This document shows, piece by piece, positions 1-10,665 of a stretch of DNA of 64,000 nt. Every line of letters begins with the position of its first letter. The stretch's first letter is position 1. The translations under genes and the position numbers were made by a program. This DNA is from Lepraria neglecta (lineage: Eukaryota; Ascomycota; Lecanoromycetes; Lecanorales; Stereocaulaceae), in the NCBI GenBank assembly GCA_033220425.1, contig CM065647.1, positions 4,526,001 through 4,590,000 of the forward strand. Reading direction: 5' to 3'. The notes under the pieces were generated by a model. That model saw nothing but the letters and a program-made list of their open reading frames with translations, was not told where the DNA came from and ran no database searches.

Positions 1-708
1 AGGCTCCAAAGTCTCTGCTGCAGCATGTGCTGATAGTGCGCTGTGTAACACGCGCATCTCAGGTACCACTTCATCTGCGTCTGTTTTCCTTCTCCGAAGC
101 CCCTTCCTTCGCGAGGTGTTCCTCCTAAGTAGACCATTGCTTTCGCTCTTTGGCGTATTCTGTAACGTATTCGCGCGCCCTCTCTTCCCTTGCACTGTTC
201 GAGCTGAGTCTGCTCGCTTGCGACGGAGGGCTTTAGTCTCTAGATGATCTTGGCTGATGTGCTGTCTATCCGGCCCCTGCTGATGTGCGTGGTCCAATTG
301 GTAGAATGGCGACACTTGCGGAGCCCGCGCGGATGAGTTCTTCCTCCCAAACAGGCTGCCAAACGACTTCCATTTACTGCCTTTGCGGGTGATAGCCGAC
401 CCTCCAGTACCAACTTCGGACACAGTTCCCAGCTGGCTTGAAGGATATCTTGGCAAGCTGAAACTCCCGTGCACGTCCACGTCCTGGTCGTCGGGTTGCA
501 GGGGCGGATGTCCAGGGCTGCCCAGCGCGAGTCCAATGACTATCTCGTCAGAGTCTAATCCCCGTCCAATGTCCCCACGCTGAGATGGCCCTTGTACGTT
601 GCACGAAGGCGTTTCTAGGAAAGTCGTCCATTCATGGCCTCCTGCATCTGGCTCTGTCTCTCTCGCACCTCCTGACCTTGATCTCGCCAGAGGTCCAGCC
701 TTTGACAT
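1..708 (-). CDS. Uncharacterised fungal protein, C-terminus cut by window edge
   Basis: An open frame begins at ATG 708 and runs without a stop to base 1, giving 236 codons, so the gene continues off the left edge. The product is basic and low in complexity. It contains a KGSKWKSFGSLFGRK stretch near its middle, a motif I associate with long disordered fungal proteins, and several Arg/Lys-rich patches (KALRRKRAD, SRRKGLRRRK). There is no signal peptide and no enzymatic motif. The shorter frame at 240-536 on the same strand is its shadow. The function is unknown. The coding call rests on the uninterrupted frame and the fungal-looking motif, and no homologue search was possible. Confidence 0.6.
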   Translation of the reverse strand, partial: MSKAGPLARSRSGGARETEPDAGGHEWTTFLETPSCNVQGPSQRGDIGRGLDSDEIVIGLALGSPGHPPLQPDDQDVDVHGSFSLPRYPSSQLGTVSEVGTGGSAITRKGSKWKSFGSLFGRKNSSARAPQVSPFYQLDHAHQQGPDRQHISQDHLETKALRRKRADSARTVQGKRGRANTLQNTPKSESNGLLRRNTSRRKGLRRRKTDADEVVPEMRVLHSALSAHAAAETLEP

Positions 709-1886
709 TTTTAGAATGAATAAGGAGGGCAAGCCTCGTGGCTCCAGGCCAATGTAGAACAAAAAGGAGACGTGTTTGGATGAGTACCTAAAGAGAAAGG
801 ATGGAAGAGGGGTAAGTCGAGGAGAAGGTAGCGGGAGGATTAGCAAAATAAGTCAGTGCTCATGATTGAAATTGAAACGCAGACGGGATTTATTTAGTAC
901 TAGGTGGCAAAGTGTGGGAAAGTGAAGTGGGAGAGCGGATGGCAGCAAGGTGAAGATGGAAGATTATTTCGGCTCCCCACCTTGCGCGACACAGGCCCGC
1001 CTTGTCAATCTTGGGGACATTAGACGACGATATTCTCGGAATAGCTATTGGTGCTAAACTAACATTTGAGACTTGTGTCGCTAAGGCTGAGAGGCGTAAG
1101 AGGCGGGATCATGCTTGCTACCTTGAAATATGAAACGCTGAGCTGACGGGAACCATTGGCCGTAATATCGAGCCTCTGGAAATTGCAAAGGAGTGAAATG
1201 ACATCTTAGCAGCGTCAAGGGATATGCGTGATGCTTTCGGGTGAATTTCGCAGGCCACTGTTGTATTTACTATTCTGTTGGTCTCTCAGTCAAGAGTACA
1301 ATTTAGCAGTCTTATGCCAGGCACAGCCAACGATCCTCCAGATCCTCCAGCATTCGCGATGAAAATCAGAGGCCTGGGAATCAGAGCCGAGGCCAGGGAC
1401 TCTTGTGCTTTCGTGCTCTTGTGACATGGCGTCTAGATAATGCGGAGGTGTCTTACTTAGATTAGATGGCACGAGAGGACGACCCGTGGTGGAGTCCCCA
1501 CTGTCTTCAGGACCGTGGCTGTTAGGGAGGTAACCCGGTCCGTTCGCGTGATCATTGAGATACATCGCTGTAGCCATCTCAATATCCTAGTGTCAATTGA
1601 TAGATTGTACTCTTCGACTCCACAATCACAGAATGTAGCGAGATGGTGGATGTGTTGTCGATTGTGGATAGGAGAGGACTGATTCTCAGCCATGGCTGTA
1701 CCTTGTTTGGTGGGGCGCTTCCGGCCAAAAATTCTTAAACCCCCACCCTCGTGTAGCTTTCGCTACATCATAACTACTTGGCTATCAGCATCTCTGCAAA
1801 CAGTTTTCCCTGCCTCAACCACTGCATAACACCTCCCGTTCAGTGCCTATTATTCAGCATAGGGTAGACCATTGTATCGACGAAGG
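709..1886. other. Intergenic region, divergent promoters
   Basis: This 1.2 kb lies between the minus-strand gene ending at the left edge and profilin on the plus strand. Open frames at 1290-1693 are short, overlap on one strand and show no recognisable motif. I see no gene here. Confidence 0.5.
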
Positions 1887-2586
1887 ATGTCGTGGCAAGG
1901 TCAGCCGCTTTTGCCTGTCTTTACCGATCATATCGCTGACTCGAGCCTGCAAAACAGCATACATTGACACCAGGTACCTTCAACTACACAAGTCTTTCGC
2001 CTTCCCAATTGCTGACTGAAAGCTTAGTCTGGTGGGATCTGGGGACGTCGACAAAGCGGCAATTTTCAACGTCGAGGGCACGAGCGTCTGGGCCTCCTCT
2101 CCTGACCTTAAAGTGCGTCAACATTCCTTCCTACATGATTCTGGGGCCGTGGCATATGCATTCGATATTAGATGGGCGGGCCGAGGGACAGCCCTCGAAA
2201 AGGCTGGTGGTATTCCCTCAAAAGGCTGACAATGAGTCTCTAGGTTGAGCCGGCTGAGGTACAGGAGGTCCTTGCTTCGTATAAGCAAATAGAGCCCAAG
2301 AAGATATTCGAAACCGGATTCAAGGTTGCAGGCGATAAGTACTTTACACTGAAGGCGGACGACAGGAGTGTCTACGGCAAGAAGGTATAACAACCCAGCA
2401 CAGACTACGTTGGCGCTGACCACGGGTATGCTGATTCTTTGTATCAAACAGGGCAGGGAAGGAATGATTATTGTCAAGACGAAACAGGCCTTGCTCCTCG
2501 CTCATTACCCAGAGACGGTGCAGCCCGGATCAGCATCACTCACGGTGGAAAAATTGGGCGACTACTTGATTGGCGTTGGCTACTAG
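1887..2586 (+). CDS. pfy1: Profilin
   Basis: Profilin binds monomeric actin, poly-proline tracts and phosphoinositides and promotes actin filament growth at the cell cortex. Five exons are supported: 1887-1899, 1958-1973, 2028-2112, 2244-2384 and 2452-2586, encoding 129 aa, the usual profilin length. The start MSWQ and the segments [36 protein letters not shown] and [10 protein letters not shown] followed by the terminal DYLIGVGY match the family end to end. All introns are GT-AG, and the second has a clear CTGAC branch point. Four introns in 390 coding bases is dense but normal for small fungal cytoskeletal genes. It is convergent with GOT1. Confidence 0.96.
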
Positions 2587-2895
2587 GAATTTGCATACAT
2601 ACACGTCCTCCTTTAATGCCATTATGAAGCTGTATCCTAATTGCATACATATCTGAGGATTGGGTCTCCTCATTCAGACGGATCAAATCCTCAGCTGTGT
2701 CATATTCCCAGCGTGGTGTCAATAGCGTCAAAGCTCTTGCAAAGGTGATCAGCTCTTTTGCATGAATCGGGCTTCCAGCTCTCGTGACCACTTGGACCTC
2801 GTTTCGGAGCCACCGCCGAGGCCGTACTATTTCCCAAGGATAGGGTTACGCTCTCCATCCTCACGCTCTACCAGCTCTTCCAACCCTCCCGAATC
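2587..2895. other. Convergent intergenic spacer
   Basis: These 309 bp separate the 3' ends of profilin and GOT1. No coding or structural feature was recognised. They probably hold both polyadenylation regions. Confidence 0.5.
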
Positions 2896-3565
2896 TCAGA
2901 CAGGTAATTCCGCGTTCCTCCTTCCACCGCCTGCCCTGTCCAATGCCTGTTGTATATAAGGTCCCACCACTGGTATGTTCCCAGCAAAGCCTCCAATCGT
3001 CGAGAAGAAGTCCCCAAAGAGCACAAATATCCCATACAGCTCCACGAGGAAGCCTACTAGCGGCCACCGTATTAATATGAGTATGATGCCAGCCACAAAT
3101 GCTGCTGTGCCCTTCCACTTTTGCCGTCGAGCGAAGAAGACTGTTGTCTTTTGTAGACCAATTATGAGTGTGAGGCCGATGAGGAAAAGGATCTGGAAAT
3201 CGCAAATGGTCAGGGTGATTCGCAACAGCGCAAGGAAAATTCTCGTACGTTGCCCATGGCGAGCCTATGCATCGTCAGCATTTATCAAAGCCTGTTTTAG
3301 AGCTTGTAGAGCATACATGGCCCTATCGAAGAACATGATCACTCCCCCAATAAGGAAGAAGCCCCCTAACCCACATCATTAGATCCTAGGCAGATAGCAC
3401 TGGTGATCCCAGTGATCATACCTACCACCTGAGCAGAAGGCCACCCCAATCTCTGTGTACATAAAGCATCAGCGCATTCCGCAAGGTTGGATATGCAGAC
3501 GACGGGGCATGTAAGGCTTCAGGGCCTTTGTCGAAAGACTCACTTTGCGAGTCTGAGAGCCACAT
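2896..3565 (-). CDS. got1: Got1/Sft2-family Golgi vesicle transport membrane protein
   Basis: Got1 is a small tetraspanning membrane protein of early Golgi/ER membranes that supports vesicle fusion and COPII-related traffic. Exons read on the minus strand are 3565-3544, 3452-3426, 3365-3317, 3264-3249 and 3192-2896, giving 136 aa against about 138 in yeast. The start MWLSDSQKIGVAF joins across the first intron. GGFFLIGGVIMFFDRA, LFLIGLTLIIG, GLFGDFF-type residues (LFGDFFSTIG), VVGPYIQQ and the terminal LPV fit the family order. Four hydrophobic segments are visible. All introns are GT-AG. Exons 2 and 4 are only 27 and 16 nt, so single-frame scans miss the N-terminal half. Confidence 0.95.
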
Positions 3566-4374
3566 GGTGGGCATTTGATCGTTTCGAGACGACAGTTCAT
3601 ATACAATCACCGGGAGGATCTTAAGCTTCAATTGACATAGGCATTGCGATTGTTGGAAAAGGGTGAGGAACACCGTGTTCGGACATAATTTTCTTACCGG
3701 ACTATCGAGACGCTAGCAGACGTATTTTACGGCTCTTCATCCCGCAGAACTTGTAGTTTTACCAACCTTTCACGTTGACCAGGGATATGGTGTCAAGTCA
3801 ACTACACTGCCCACATTAGGGCCGTAGAGCTCTGGATAGTAGAGCTCGCTAGGCCTCTTCCTTGTTCTAGTTGGAGCAAGGACTACGCAAAAGTCTGGGA
3901 TTTCTTCCGCATCAAAGGGCATATGCTGCCGCAAGAAGATTTCATTCCTTTCTACTACCTGCTCATGGAAATGAAACCTAGAAAGGTTCGGCATGTGTAA
4001 AGCGTTCTGATGAAAGCTCTTTCATATATCTGAACGCCGTGACAACAGTAATCTATGGATGCTGTAACTGATTCCCATCCTCCTCCGTGGGTTCTTCGGT
4101 ATATTGTCAAATTGGCGAGAACAGACTTGGTTACGATTAAGCCGGAGCGCCTTCTTGAACCTTGTGCCGAAAGGGACGAGGCAGGTGGAGTGAGCTTGAC
4201 TTTGTTGGCCGTACATTCTGCTTCGAGCCTCGTGGGCTGCAGCTCTCAAGGCATGAGCTGGGAGAACCTTCTCTCCGTTGATACATCCTGTTGGTCGCAT
4301 CCAGCGTCTACCAAACTTCCCAGGTAGCACAGAAGACTTGCAGGGTAATGTAGATTTTGATTTTTCCCGCACCC
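3566..4374. other. Intergenic region between GOT1 and IES6
   Basis: Short minus-strand frames at 3770-3994 and 4022-4378 have no family resemblance that I recognise. The second overlaps the stop codon of IES6 and probably lies in its 3' untranslated region. No feature is supported. Confidence 0.4.
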
Positions 4375-4947
4375 TCATTTCAGAACGACGTGAGCTCCAC
4401 GAGCTTCAAGATATCTCTCGGCCCCTCCTTGGTTCAAGCTCCGGACCACATCGAAGACTTCTTTATTGTGATACCGTAATCTCGACTTCGGATCGGTATA
4501 CGGGGCTGGCAGTCCAGTGATGTCGCAGTAGTGCTTTTGGTGTGCTGGATGAAGCGACGGAGCAGACTCAATATTCGTGTACGTAGCAATAGGTCCAGTG
4601 GACAATGAGGCTTGAAGGTTTCTTTCGAGGACCATCGTAGACAGGTTCTGAGCTGCTTGCGCAATGGTGGACTTGGTGGATGCTCCGTTCATGTGTACGG
4701 GCGTCGCTGCTCCGGTTTCCATAGCAGAGCTTTGGATATTCGGGGTGGAGGAGCCGCTGTTGTCCTGTGTAGCCATGACCGATGCTTCCTTGCGGGCGGC
4801 TTCTGCGACTATCTGCTTGATGTTCTTGTTGCGACGTTGTGAAGGCTTCCAGCGAGGGTTGCGGAACGCCCTAGGCTTGAGAATCAAGTCGAGCTGGTCC
4901 AGAAGCTGCTGGTGGGAATCGTCCGCTGCTGGGGTTGTTGGAGCCAT
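4375..4947 (-). CDS. ies6: INO80 complex subunit Ies6 (YL1 C-terminal domain)
   Basis: Ies6 is a subunit of the INO80 chromatin remodeller and in yeast forms a module with Arp5. The frame is 190 aa from the ATG at 4947; a 32-residue upstream extension in the same frame is hydrophobic and unlike the family, so I chose the inner start MAPTTPAADDSHQ. The N-terminal part has the PRAFRNPRWKPSQRRNKNIKQ basic segment seen in Ies6/INO80C proteins. The C-terminal 50 residues hold the YL1_C domain: HYCDITGLPAPYTDPKS, then LRYHNKEVF and a terminal GAERYLEARGAHVVLK. It is a single exon. It lies divergent to DAD4, with a 256-bp shared upstream region, and less than 3 kb from ARP5. Confidence 0.93.
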   Translation of the reverse strand: MAPTTPAADDSHQQLLDQLDLILKPRAFRNPRWKPSQRRNKNIKQIVAEAARKEASVMATQDNSGSSTPNIQSSAMETGAATPVHMNGASTKSTIAQAAQNLSTMVLERNLQASLSTGPIATYTNIESAPSLHPAHQKHYCDITGLPAPYTDPKSRLRYHNKEVFDVVRSLNQGGAERYLEARGAHVVLK

Positions 4948-5203
4948 TATCGAGCGCCGCAGAATCAGTGCGGAGGTAGGTAGGAGACAGACAGCACTGG
5001 TCAGCAGTCTAGAGAGAAGACTGGCTGCGAGAGCTAGCCACATCGGAGTGGTAATATTCCGCCGTTAGCGCGTTTATGATACACTAATCTGCAGCAGGGA
5101 TGCGACGCGTCTGGTTCTTTAGCCCCTTCGATCCACGAACATCGAGCTTCCAAACTTGGGAAGTAGAACTTGCTGGCAATTGGAGCACATATGACCAGAA
5201 GTC

Positions 5204-5659
5204 ATGGTACGAGACGGAAAATGTCTCTAAAATTCTTCCTGAGATGAGGCTGATCTATTTTAGGAGTCTCCCCACGAATACCAGCAAAGCCTGCTCTTGA
5301 CGCGTATCATCACAAATGTTGTGAGTGGTGATAGCATCTTACAAGCATGAGCTGTGTGCTCACCATATGCTCTAGGAGAAACTCAACGAAGCAGTCATGG
5401 TCTTGAATAAGAATCTCCAAGTATGAACCTTTCCATGGCCGAAGAGCTTATGTATGCCGCTAATGCAGGTACCGCTTGGGCAGGAAATCAATATCCAGAA
5501 CATGAACGTTGAGCTGGTCGCCCAAATGTTCAAGAACTATAGGTCCAATGTGCTCTTCCACCTCGAAGGTAAGTAGCCCGTGGCAGACATGCCCTCGTCA
5601 AGGGGGAGGTCTAACTGACTCCATCTACAGCAACGGATAGCCTTCAGGATCCTTCATAG
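5204..5659 (+). CDS. dad4: DASH/Dam1 complex subunit Dad4
   Basis: Dad4 is a small structural subunit of the DASH ring that couples kinetochores to spindle microtubules. No single frame reveals it. Five exons, 5204-5206 (the ATG only), 5264-5320, 5376-5420, 5484-5568 and 5631-5659, assemble to 72 aa, the family length. Conserved pieces are [61 protein letters not shown] and the terminal LQDP. The first exon is a start codon followed directly by a gtacga donor; this is the least certain boundary, because an alternative non-coding or different first exon would change only Met1. Confidence 0.93.
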
Positions 5660-5965
5660 AGATACATAACAAATGAAATTGACGAATATTGACACTGCTA
5701 CCAAAACACTTGCATTCTTTGAAATGTAAATGACCATTGTGCTTGTAGCAAGCTAGAAAAGATGAACTTTGTAGAATCCTTGATCCTCTACTAAGCGTTG
5801 ATTGGCTACCGACAAAGCCTTACAGCCCAGAAGTTAGAACCGCATAATCATCCAGTCATATCTCTGACACTCGACAACCATTTTGGGAATAATTGCGTCT
5901 TTCCCATCATGATAGCTAATACAATTTCGAGGTCATGATATAATAGCTCTCTGTATCAGGCCACC
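5660..5965. other. Intergenic spacer DAD4-ARP5
   Basis: These 306 bp lie between two plus-strand genes. No coding or RNA feature was recognised. They should hold the DAD4 3' end and the ARP5 promoter. Confidence 0.5.
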
Positions 5966-8447
5966 ATGACTATAACTTACTCTCGCTACGTGGAGCCTGT
6001 CCTCGCATCTGATGCTACAAATGGCAAAAGGTCCCCAAAGCCGCCTCCACGCATTTGGCATGCAATCGATCCACCCTTCAAAGGCTACCAGCCAGCACCC
6101 TCGGCAGGCTACCAGCAGAGCAGCCGTGACACAGCGATAGTGATTGATAATGGTACGCATGGACATGCTACGGGCTTGGAGGACTGCCTGCTAATTTCTC
6201 TACAGGCTCCGGTCTTGTGCGAGCTGGCTGGTCTTTTGACACTGCCCCTAGACTTTCGTTCCCACCAGATGTGGCTCGATACCGTGATCGAAAGTACAAC
6301 AGGACCGTCTCCTATGTGGGATACAATGCATACGCCGACGCTACCACAAGAGGCCAGCTTAAAAATGCCTTCGAGCCTGGGACGAGCGTTGTGGGCAATT
6401 GGGATGCGATGGAAGGCATATTGGATCAAATCTTCGTAAGCCTGGGAGCCGACGGCGACAATGGAGGCATAGGACGGCCAGTGCTCATGACTGAGACGCT
6501 CGCCAATTTGAGCTATTCGAGAAAGAGTGGGTGCCCATTCCCTCTCCATTAGCCAGGGCACTATTAATCAACTGCAGCTATGAGTGAAATTCTATTCGAG
6601 TGCTACTCTGCCCCTTCGGTCGCCTACGGTATCGATTCGCTGTTCTCATACAAGTTCAACAAAGGAAGCAGTGGCCTCATAATATCATCGGCGCATGCAT
6701 CGACCCAGGTGATACCTGTCTTAAATGGGAAGCCTATCATGTCCAGCGTATCACGATTGAATTGGGGAGGCTATCAAGGGGCGGAATATCTCTTCAAGCT
6801 ATTGAGGTTGAAATACCCAAGCTTTCCCGGCAAACTCACAGATTATCAGGCCCAGCAATTCGTTCGCGAGCATTGCTACGTTTCTCAGGATTTCGAAAGG
6901 GAAGTGAGTAGCTTCTTGGATTGGACTGGCTTAGAAGACAGAGATCATGTTATCCAATACCCTTTCACGGAACACGTCGTCGTTGAGAAGAGCGAGGAGG
7001 AATTGGCGCGAATCGCAGAGCGAAAAAGAGAGGGTGGAAGAAGATTACAAGAACAGGCGGCCAAGATGAGGCTGGAGAAGCTGGTGCAGAAAGAACAAGA
7101 GTTGGAATACTACAAGGACCTGCAACAGCGTCTCGTGGGGCAGACAAAGAAGGAAACGAAACGATTATTGGATGAGGACGAGTTCAAAGACGAAGCCCAA
7201 TTAGACAAGATGATCAAGGATATGGAAAAGTCGGTACGGAAGGCAAGGAATAAAGATCTTGGTATTCCGGACAGTGTCGAAGAAGAGGAAGTGCCGAGTT
7301 TTCCGCTTCTTGATATTCCTGATGACCAGCTCGACGAAGCAGGCTTGAAGCAGAAACGACATCAGAGGCTATTGAAGTCAGGCGTAGAAGCCCGGGCAAG
7401 GGCAAAGGTTGAGAAGGAACAAGAGAGGGCGCGGATAGCAGAGGAGCAGAGACTAGACGATGAGCGCCGAGAGAATGACCTCGAAGGCTGGCTGGAGGCT
7501 CGAAGAGCTTCTAGAGCGGTACGACGCAAATTCTAAGCAGAATTGAAGAGACTCTACTGACACCCGTCACAGACTCTGCTCCAGAAGATTAAGGACCGGG
7601 AGCGACAGAAAGCAGATCTCGGCAATCGTAAATCACTTGCCAGCCAAATGCGAATGAAGACCTTGGCGAATCTAGCATCGGATCAACCAGGTCGAAAGCG
7701 TCGACGTGGTGGCGATGATGATAACTTTGGTGCCAACGACGAAGATTGGGGGGTCTACCGGCAAGTCGCGATTGGCGAACAAAGTGAAGACGAGGAAGAG
7801 GAAGACCTCGATGCAGAAATGAAAAATGTTGAAGCCCAGCTGCTGAAGTACGATCCCGGATTTAGCGAGAGCAAGACTATGGCCGCTCAAAAGGACTGGA
7901 CGAAAAGCCTCATGCATGCTTTCTTGCGCGGTCCACGACCATTCGATTCGGAAAGCCAGCAAGAGACCCATCAGCTACATCTAAACGTCGAGAGGATACG
8001 AATCCCAGAGGTCGTCTTTCAGCCAGCTATAGCAGGTCTTGACCAGGCAGGTCTCGTTGATATCGCTGCCGATATGATTGGTATGGGTAAACCGCAGGAC
8101 CGTAATAGCATTCTGAAAGACGTCTTCCTCACAGGAGGTAACACGCTTTTCACGGGATTCGAGGAAAGGCTGAGCAGGGAATTGCGCGCGGTGTTGCCAA
8201 TTGAGGCCTCAATGCGAGTTCGACAGGCTAGTGACCCACTGCTTGATGCTTGGAAAGGGGCCGCTCAATGGTCAAAGGAGCCGGGCTTCAGGTCGGCTCT
8301 TGTGACTCGTGAAGAGTACCAAGAGAAGGGCTCTGATTATTTGAAGGTGAGTACCTAGCCTGTTCCTGGCTGCTGGGCTTGAATGATGTTTAGAGGCTAA
8401 AATTAACCACACAGGAGCACAACCTGGGCAACACTACTGCTTTCTGA
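5966..8447 (+). CDS. arp5: Actin-related protein Arp5, INO80 complex
   Basis: Arp5 is an actin-fold subunit of INO80 that partners with Ies6 and supports nucleosome sliding. Exons 5966-6152, 6206-6526, 6578-7518, 7573-8346 and 8415-8447 give 751 aa, against about 755 in yeast. The N-terminal actin fold includes IDNGSGLVRAGW (phosphate-1-type loop) and ILFECYSAPSVAYGIDSLFS. A long Glu/Lys/Arg-rich coiled-coil insertion follows (roughly residues 310-540), and the fold resumes with DVFLTGGNTLFTGFEERL, DPLLDAWKGAAQWS and the terminal LKEHNLGNTTAF. The insertion is diagnostic of Arp5 rather than conventional actin. Introns are GT-AG and 51-68 nt. Confidence 0.96.
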
Positions 8448-8757
8448 TCTATCGTTTGGAACATAAAATACCCAGAATTCCGACGAACCCTACCGCAGCC
8501 TATCTTATTAGACTAATAAAATTAACTCAGATGAAGCCTAAAGAGCAGCGGTGCTCATGCCTCGCGTCTGAGCCTCGATCTCATACACCAATAACGCCAG
8601 GATCTCCTCGCACAGCAAATCGCTCACGAAGCTTCGGCGATTCGCCACTGCTCCTATTCTCATGCCTCATAACATTATTGTAACATATCGTCATTTGCAA
8701 TGATCGAGGCCACAGAATAATTCCCAGAATCAAAATACTGACGCCCTCCACGAACCC
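8448..8757. other. Convergent intergenic spacer
   Basis: These 310 bp lie between the 3' ends of ARP5 and the bZIP gene. A short plus-strand frame (8456-8683) has no recognisable content. No feature is supported. Confidence 0.45.
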
Positions 8758-9767
8758 CTAGACAGCGACAGATCGGTTCTCTCCGTGGGATGGACCAGTT
8801 GCAGGACGCCTTTCCGTCTCTTCGCCAACTCGAGGCCTCTTGTTGTTCATGTTCCTGGTATGTGGAGATTCCTCCTGATGTCTGCTACCACCCATATCCG
8901 CGACAACTTGAGCAGCCGAGGCTTGCAGCTGGCTCACTGCAGATGAGCCCATTGGAGCTGTTGGTGCTGGGACCTGTTGAGTTGGAGGACCCGATGATGT
9001 AGGTTGAGGAATATCGACGTTGGAGGATGGTTGCGGGTATTCGCCTTGGGACTCTAGGAGGCGAGATTGGAGGAGGATAATATAGTCCCGTAGCTGGTAA
9101 TTCTCTGTCTGAAGAGCTTTGTAGTTCTCGCTGAGGTTGTTGAACTCCCTCACTTGTGTTTCCAAGCTCTTGATATGCCCTTCTTTCCGCTGTCTAAACG
9201 CGCGCTGTAGTAATCTTTTAGTAAGCTGCCTTTGTCACCCAAACTTTGCGGCAAAGAATTTTGGTACTCATCATCATCGCAACATCATCAAATTATGGAC
9301 GAGGAGAAACCCAGGAAAATCACGTACCTGCGCTGCTCTATTCTGCGCCGCTCTTTTCGATGTTGATAGTTCGCGCTTCCCGCTCTTCCTACCATCGCTT
9401 CCGTTCTCATCACCTCCACTGTCGCCCGCGCCCGAGTTCATCATTCCAGGCCCCGCAATCGCTGGATCGATGTTATGATGGTGCGGGTTCGCAGTGTTGG
9501 ATAATTGATGCTCTGGTCTATGAGGGGAGAGATGCTGGTTATGCACCTGGGCGAGCAGCTGCTCTCGGAGAGCTGATCACATCAATGTGTCAGCAAATCC
9601 ACCATTGCAAAATGGATTCGGACAGCCTAGCACATGATTACTCACCTTGGTCTGTAGCATTTTCCTGCTATGGACGGTCAGTCTGCACTTCCTTAAAGAG
9701 TGCAACGGTGACCTACCTGACCCGATCCCCGCATTGGGTGCGGCGCTGGTGCAATGTTGGCCTGCAT
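8758..9767 (-). CDS. kapC: bZIP transcription factor, kapC/FCR3-like
   Basis: This is a nuclear DNA-binding protein of the fungal kapC-type bZIP group; its target genes cannot be read from the sequence. Exons on the minus strand are 9767-9717, 9667-9646, 9572-9328 and 9204-8758, giving 254 aa. The N-terminus MQANIAPAPHP and the LREQLLAQ segment fit kapC. The basic region is split by the last intron: SKRAAQNRAAQ joins RAFRQRKEGHIKSLE, giving the N-x7-R signature. Leucine-zipper heptads continue through LSENYKALQTENYQLRDYI and LQSRLLESQGE. The C-terminal third is Pro/Ser/Gln-rich and disordered. All introns are GT-AG. The 22-nt second exon makes automatic gene models prone to error. Confidence 0.9.
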
Positions 9768-10665
9768 TTTGGGGAGATGGAATGACTAAACACCCTCGGC
9801 AGGTTACCAGCTGATATAATCGTGGGGATACCCAGAATATGCGGTGTATGGAGAAGAGTAAGCTGAAGGTTACAAAGACTAAGCTTACTTCTGTACTAAA
9901 AAAGGCCGCAATGGCGGGATTTAGGGCCTGAGCTTTGGGGCTTGACCCGAGGAGCTCCTCCCCTAAAGGATGCACGCTCTGATAGGACGCAAAAGCTTCT
10001 GTTGATCCTCTTTCTCTGCAAGAACAGAGCTGGCTCGATTTCGCGATGGATGATGACTCATGGAGTTCTTACTAATCATTTGTTGTCAGACAATCCCGCC
10101 ATTTTAGCGTCGGCTTTCGGGGACCGAAGCTTGGAGCTAGTTGGGTCTTGGCATTGTTGTCGTTCGCGGCAGGCTAGCTATCAAAATAAGCGGCAGTCAA
10201 AATTCTGCACATGACTTGTAACAACTCTACAACGAAAGCACTTACGAAGAAACTTAAAGTTGTAAAGTCGCTAAAAACTACTGAGCTTTATAACTTTGCC
10301 CGCGAAGTCTTCTTTGTAAGTGGTACTATTAAGACGTTGTGGCAATGCGCTGCTTTAGCGAAACTGCCATTTATTTCGATAGCCAGCCTGGCGGAAGCGA
10401 TGAGGCTCGGGGTTCGCGGAATAATCCGGATGTTTCCCTAGTTCAATCCTCTGCATATGATACTTGACAAAAGAGATTACAACATGAGCTACTGCGCGAA
10501 GATGGATACTTCCAGGGATCAAACAATTCTGTAATCACACATGTACCCGCCATGAGACACCAAGAACTCGTCTGCCCCTAATCTATCCAACTGGCACGCA
10601 TTGGCGAAGAGCAAATTGCCACTCATCGTATGAAATACTCGAAGCCAGCCAATTCGGTAGTACTC
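9768..10665. other. Intergenic region
   Basis: These 0.9 kb separate the bZIP promoter from the HET pseudogene. Frames at 9942-10441 are short and lack motifs. Nothing is supported. Confidence 0.45.

Noticed and set aside
22-23. Possibility that the whole window is one biosynthetic gene cluster
   Set aside because: No PKS, NRPS, terpene synthase or DMATS gene is present, and conserved housekeeping genes and repeats separate the accessory blocks.
240-536. 98-codon minus-strand frame at the left edge
   Set aside because: It lies in a shifted frame inside the longer open frame 708-1, which has the better composition and a motif.
4948-5043. N-terminal 32-residue hydrophobic extension of Ies6
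   Set aside because: A signal-like N-terminus is unexpected for a nuclear INO80 subunit, and the inner Met matches family starts.
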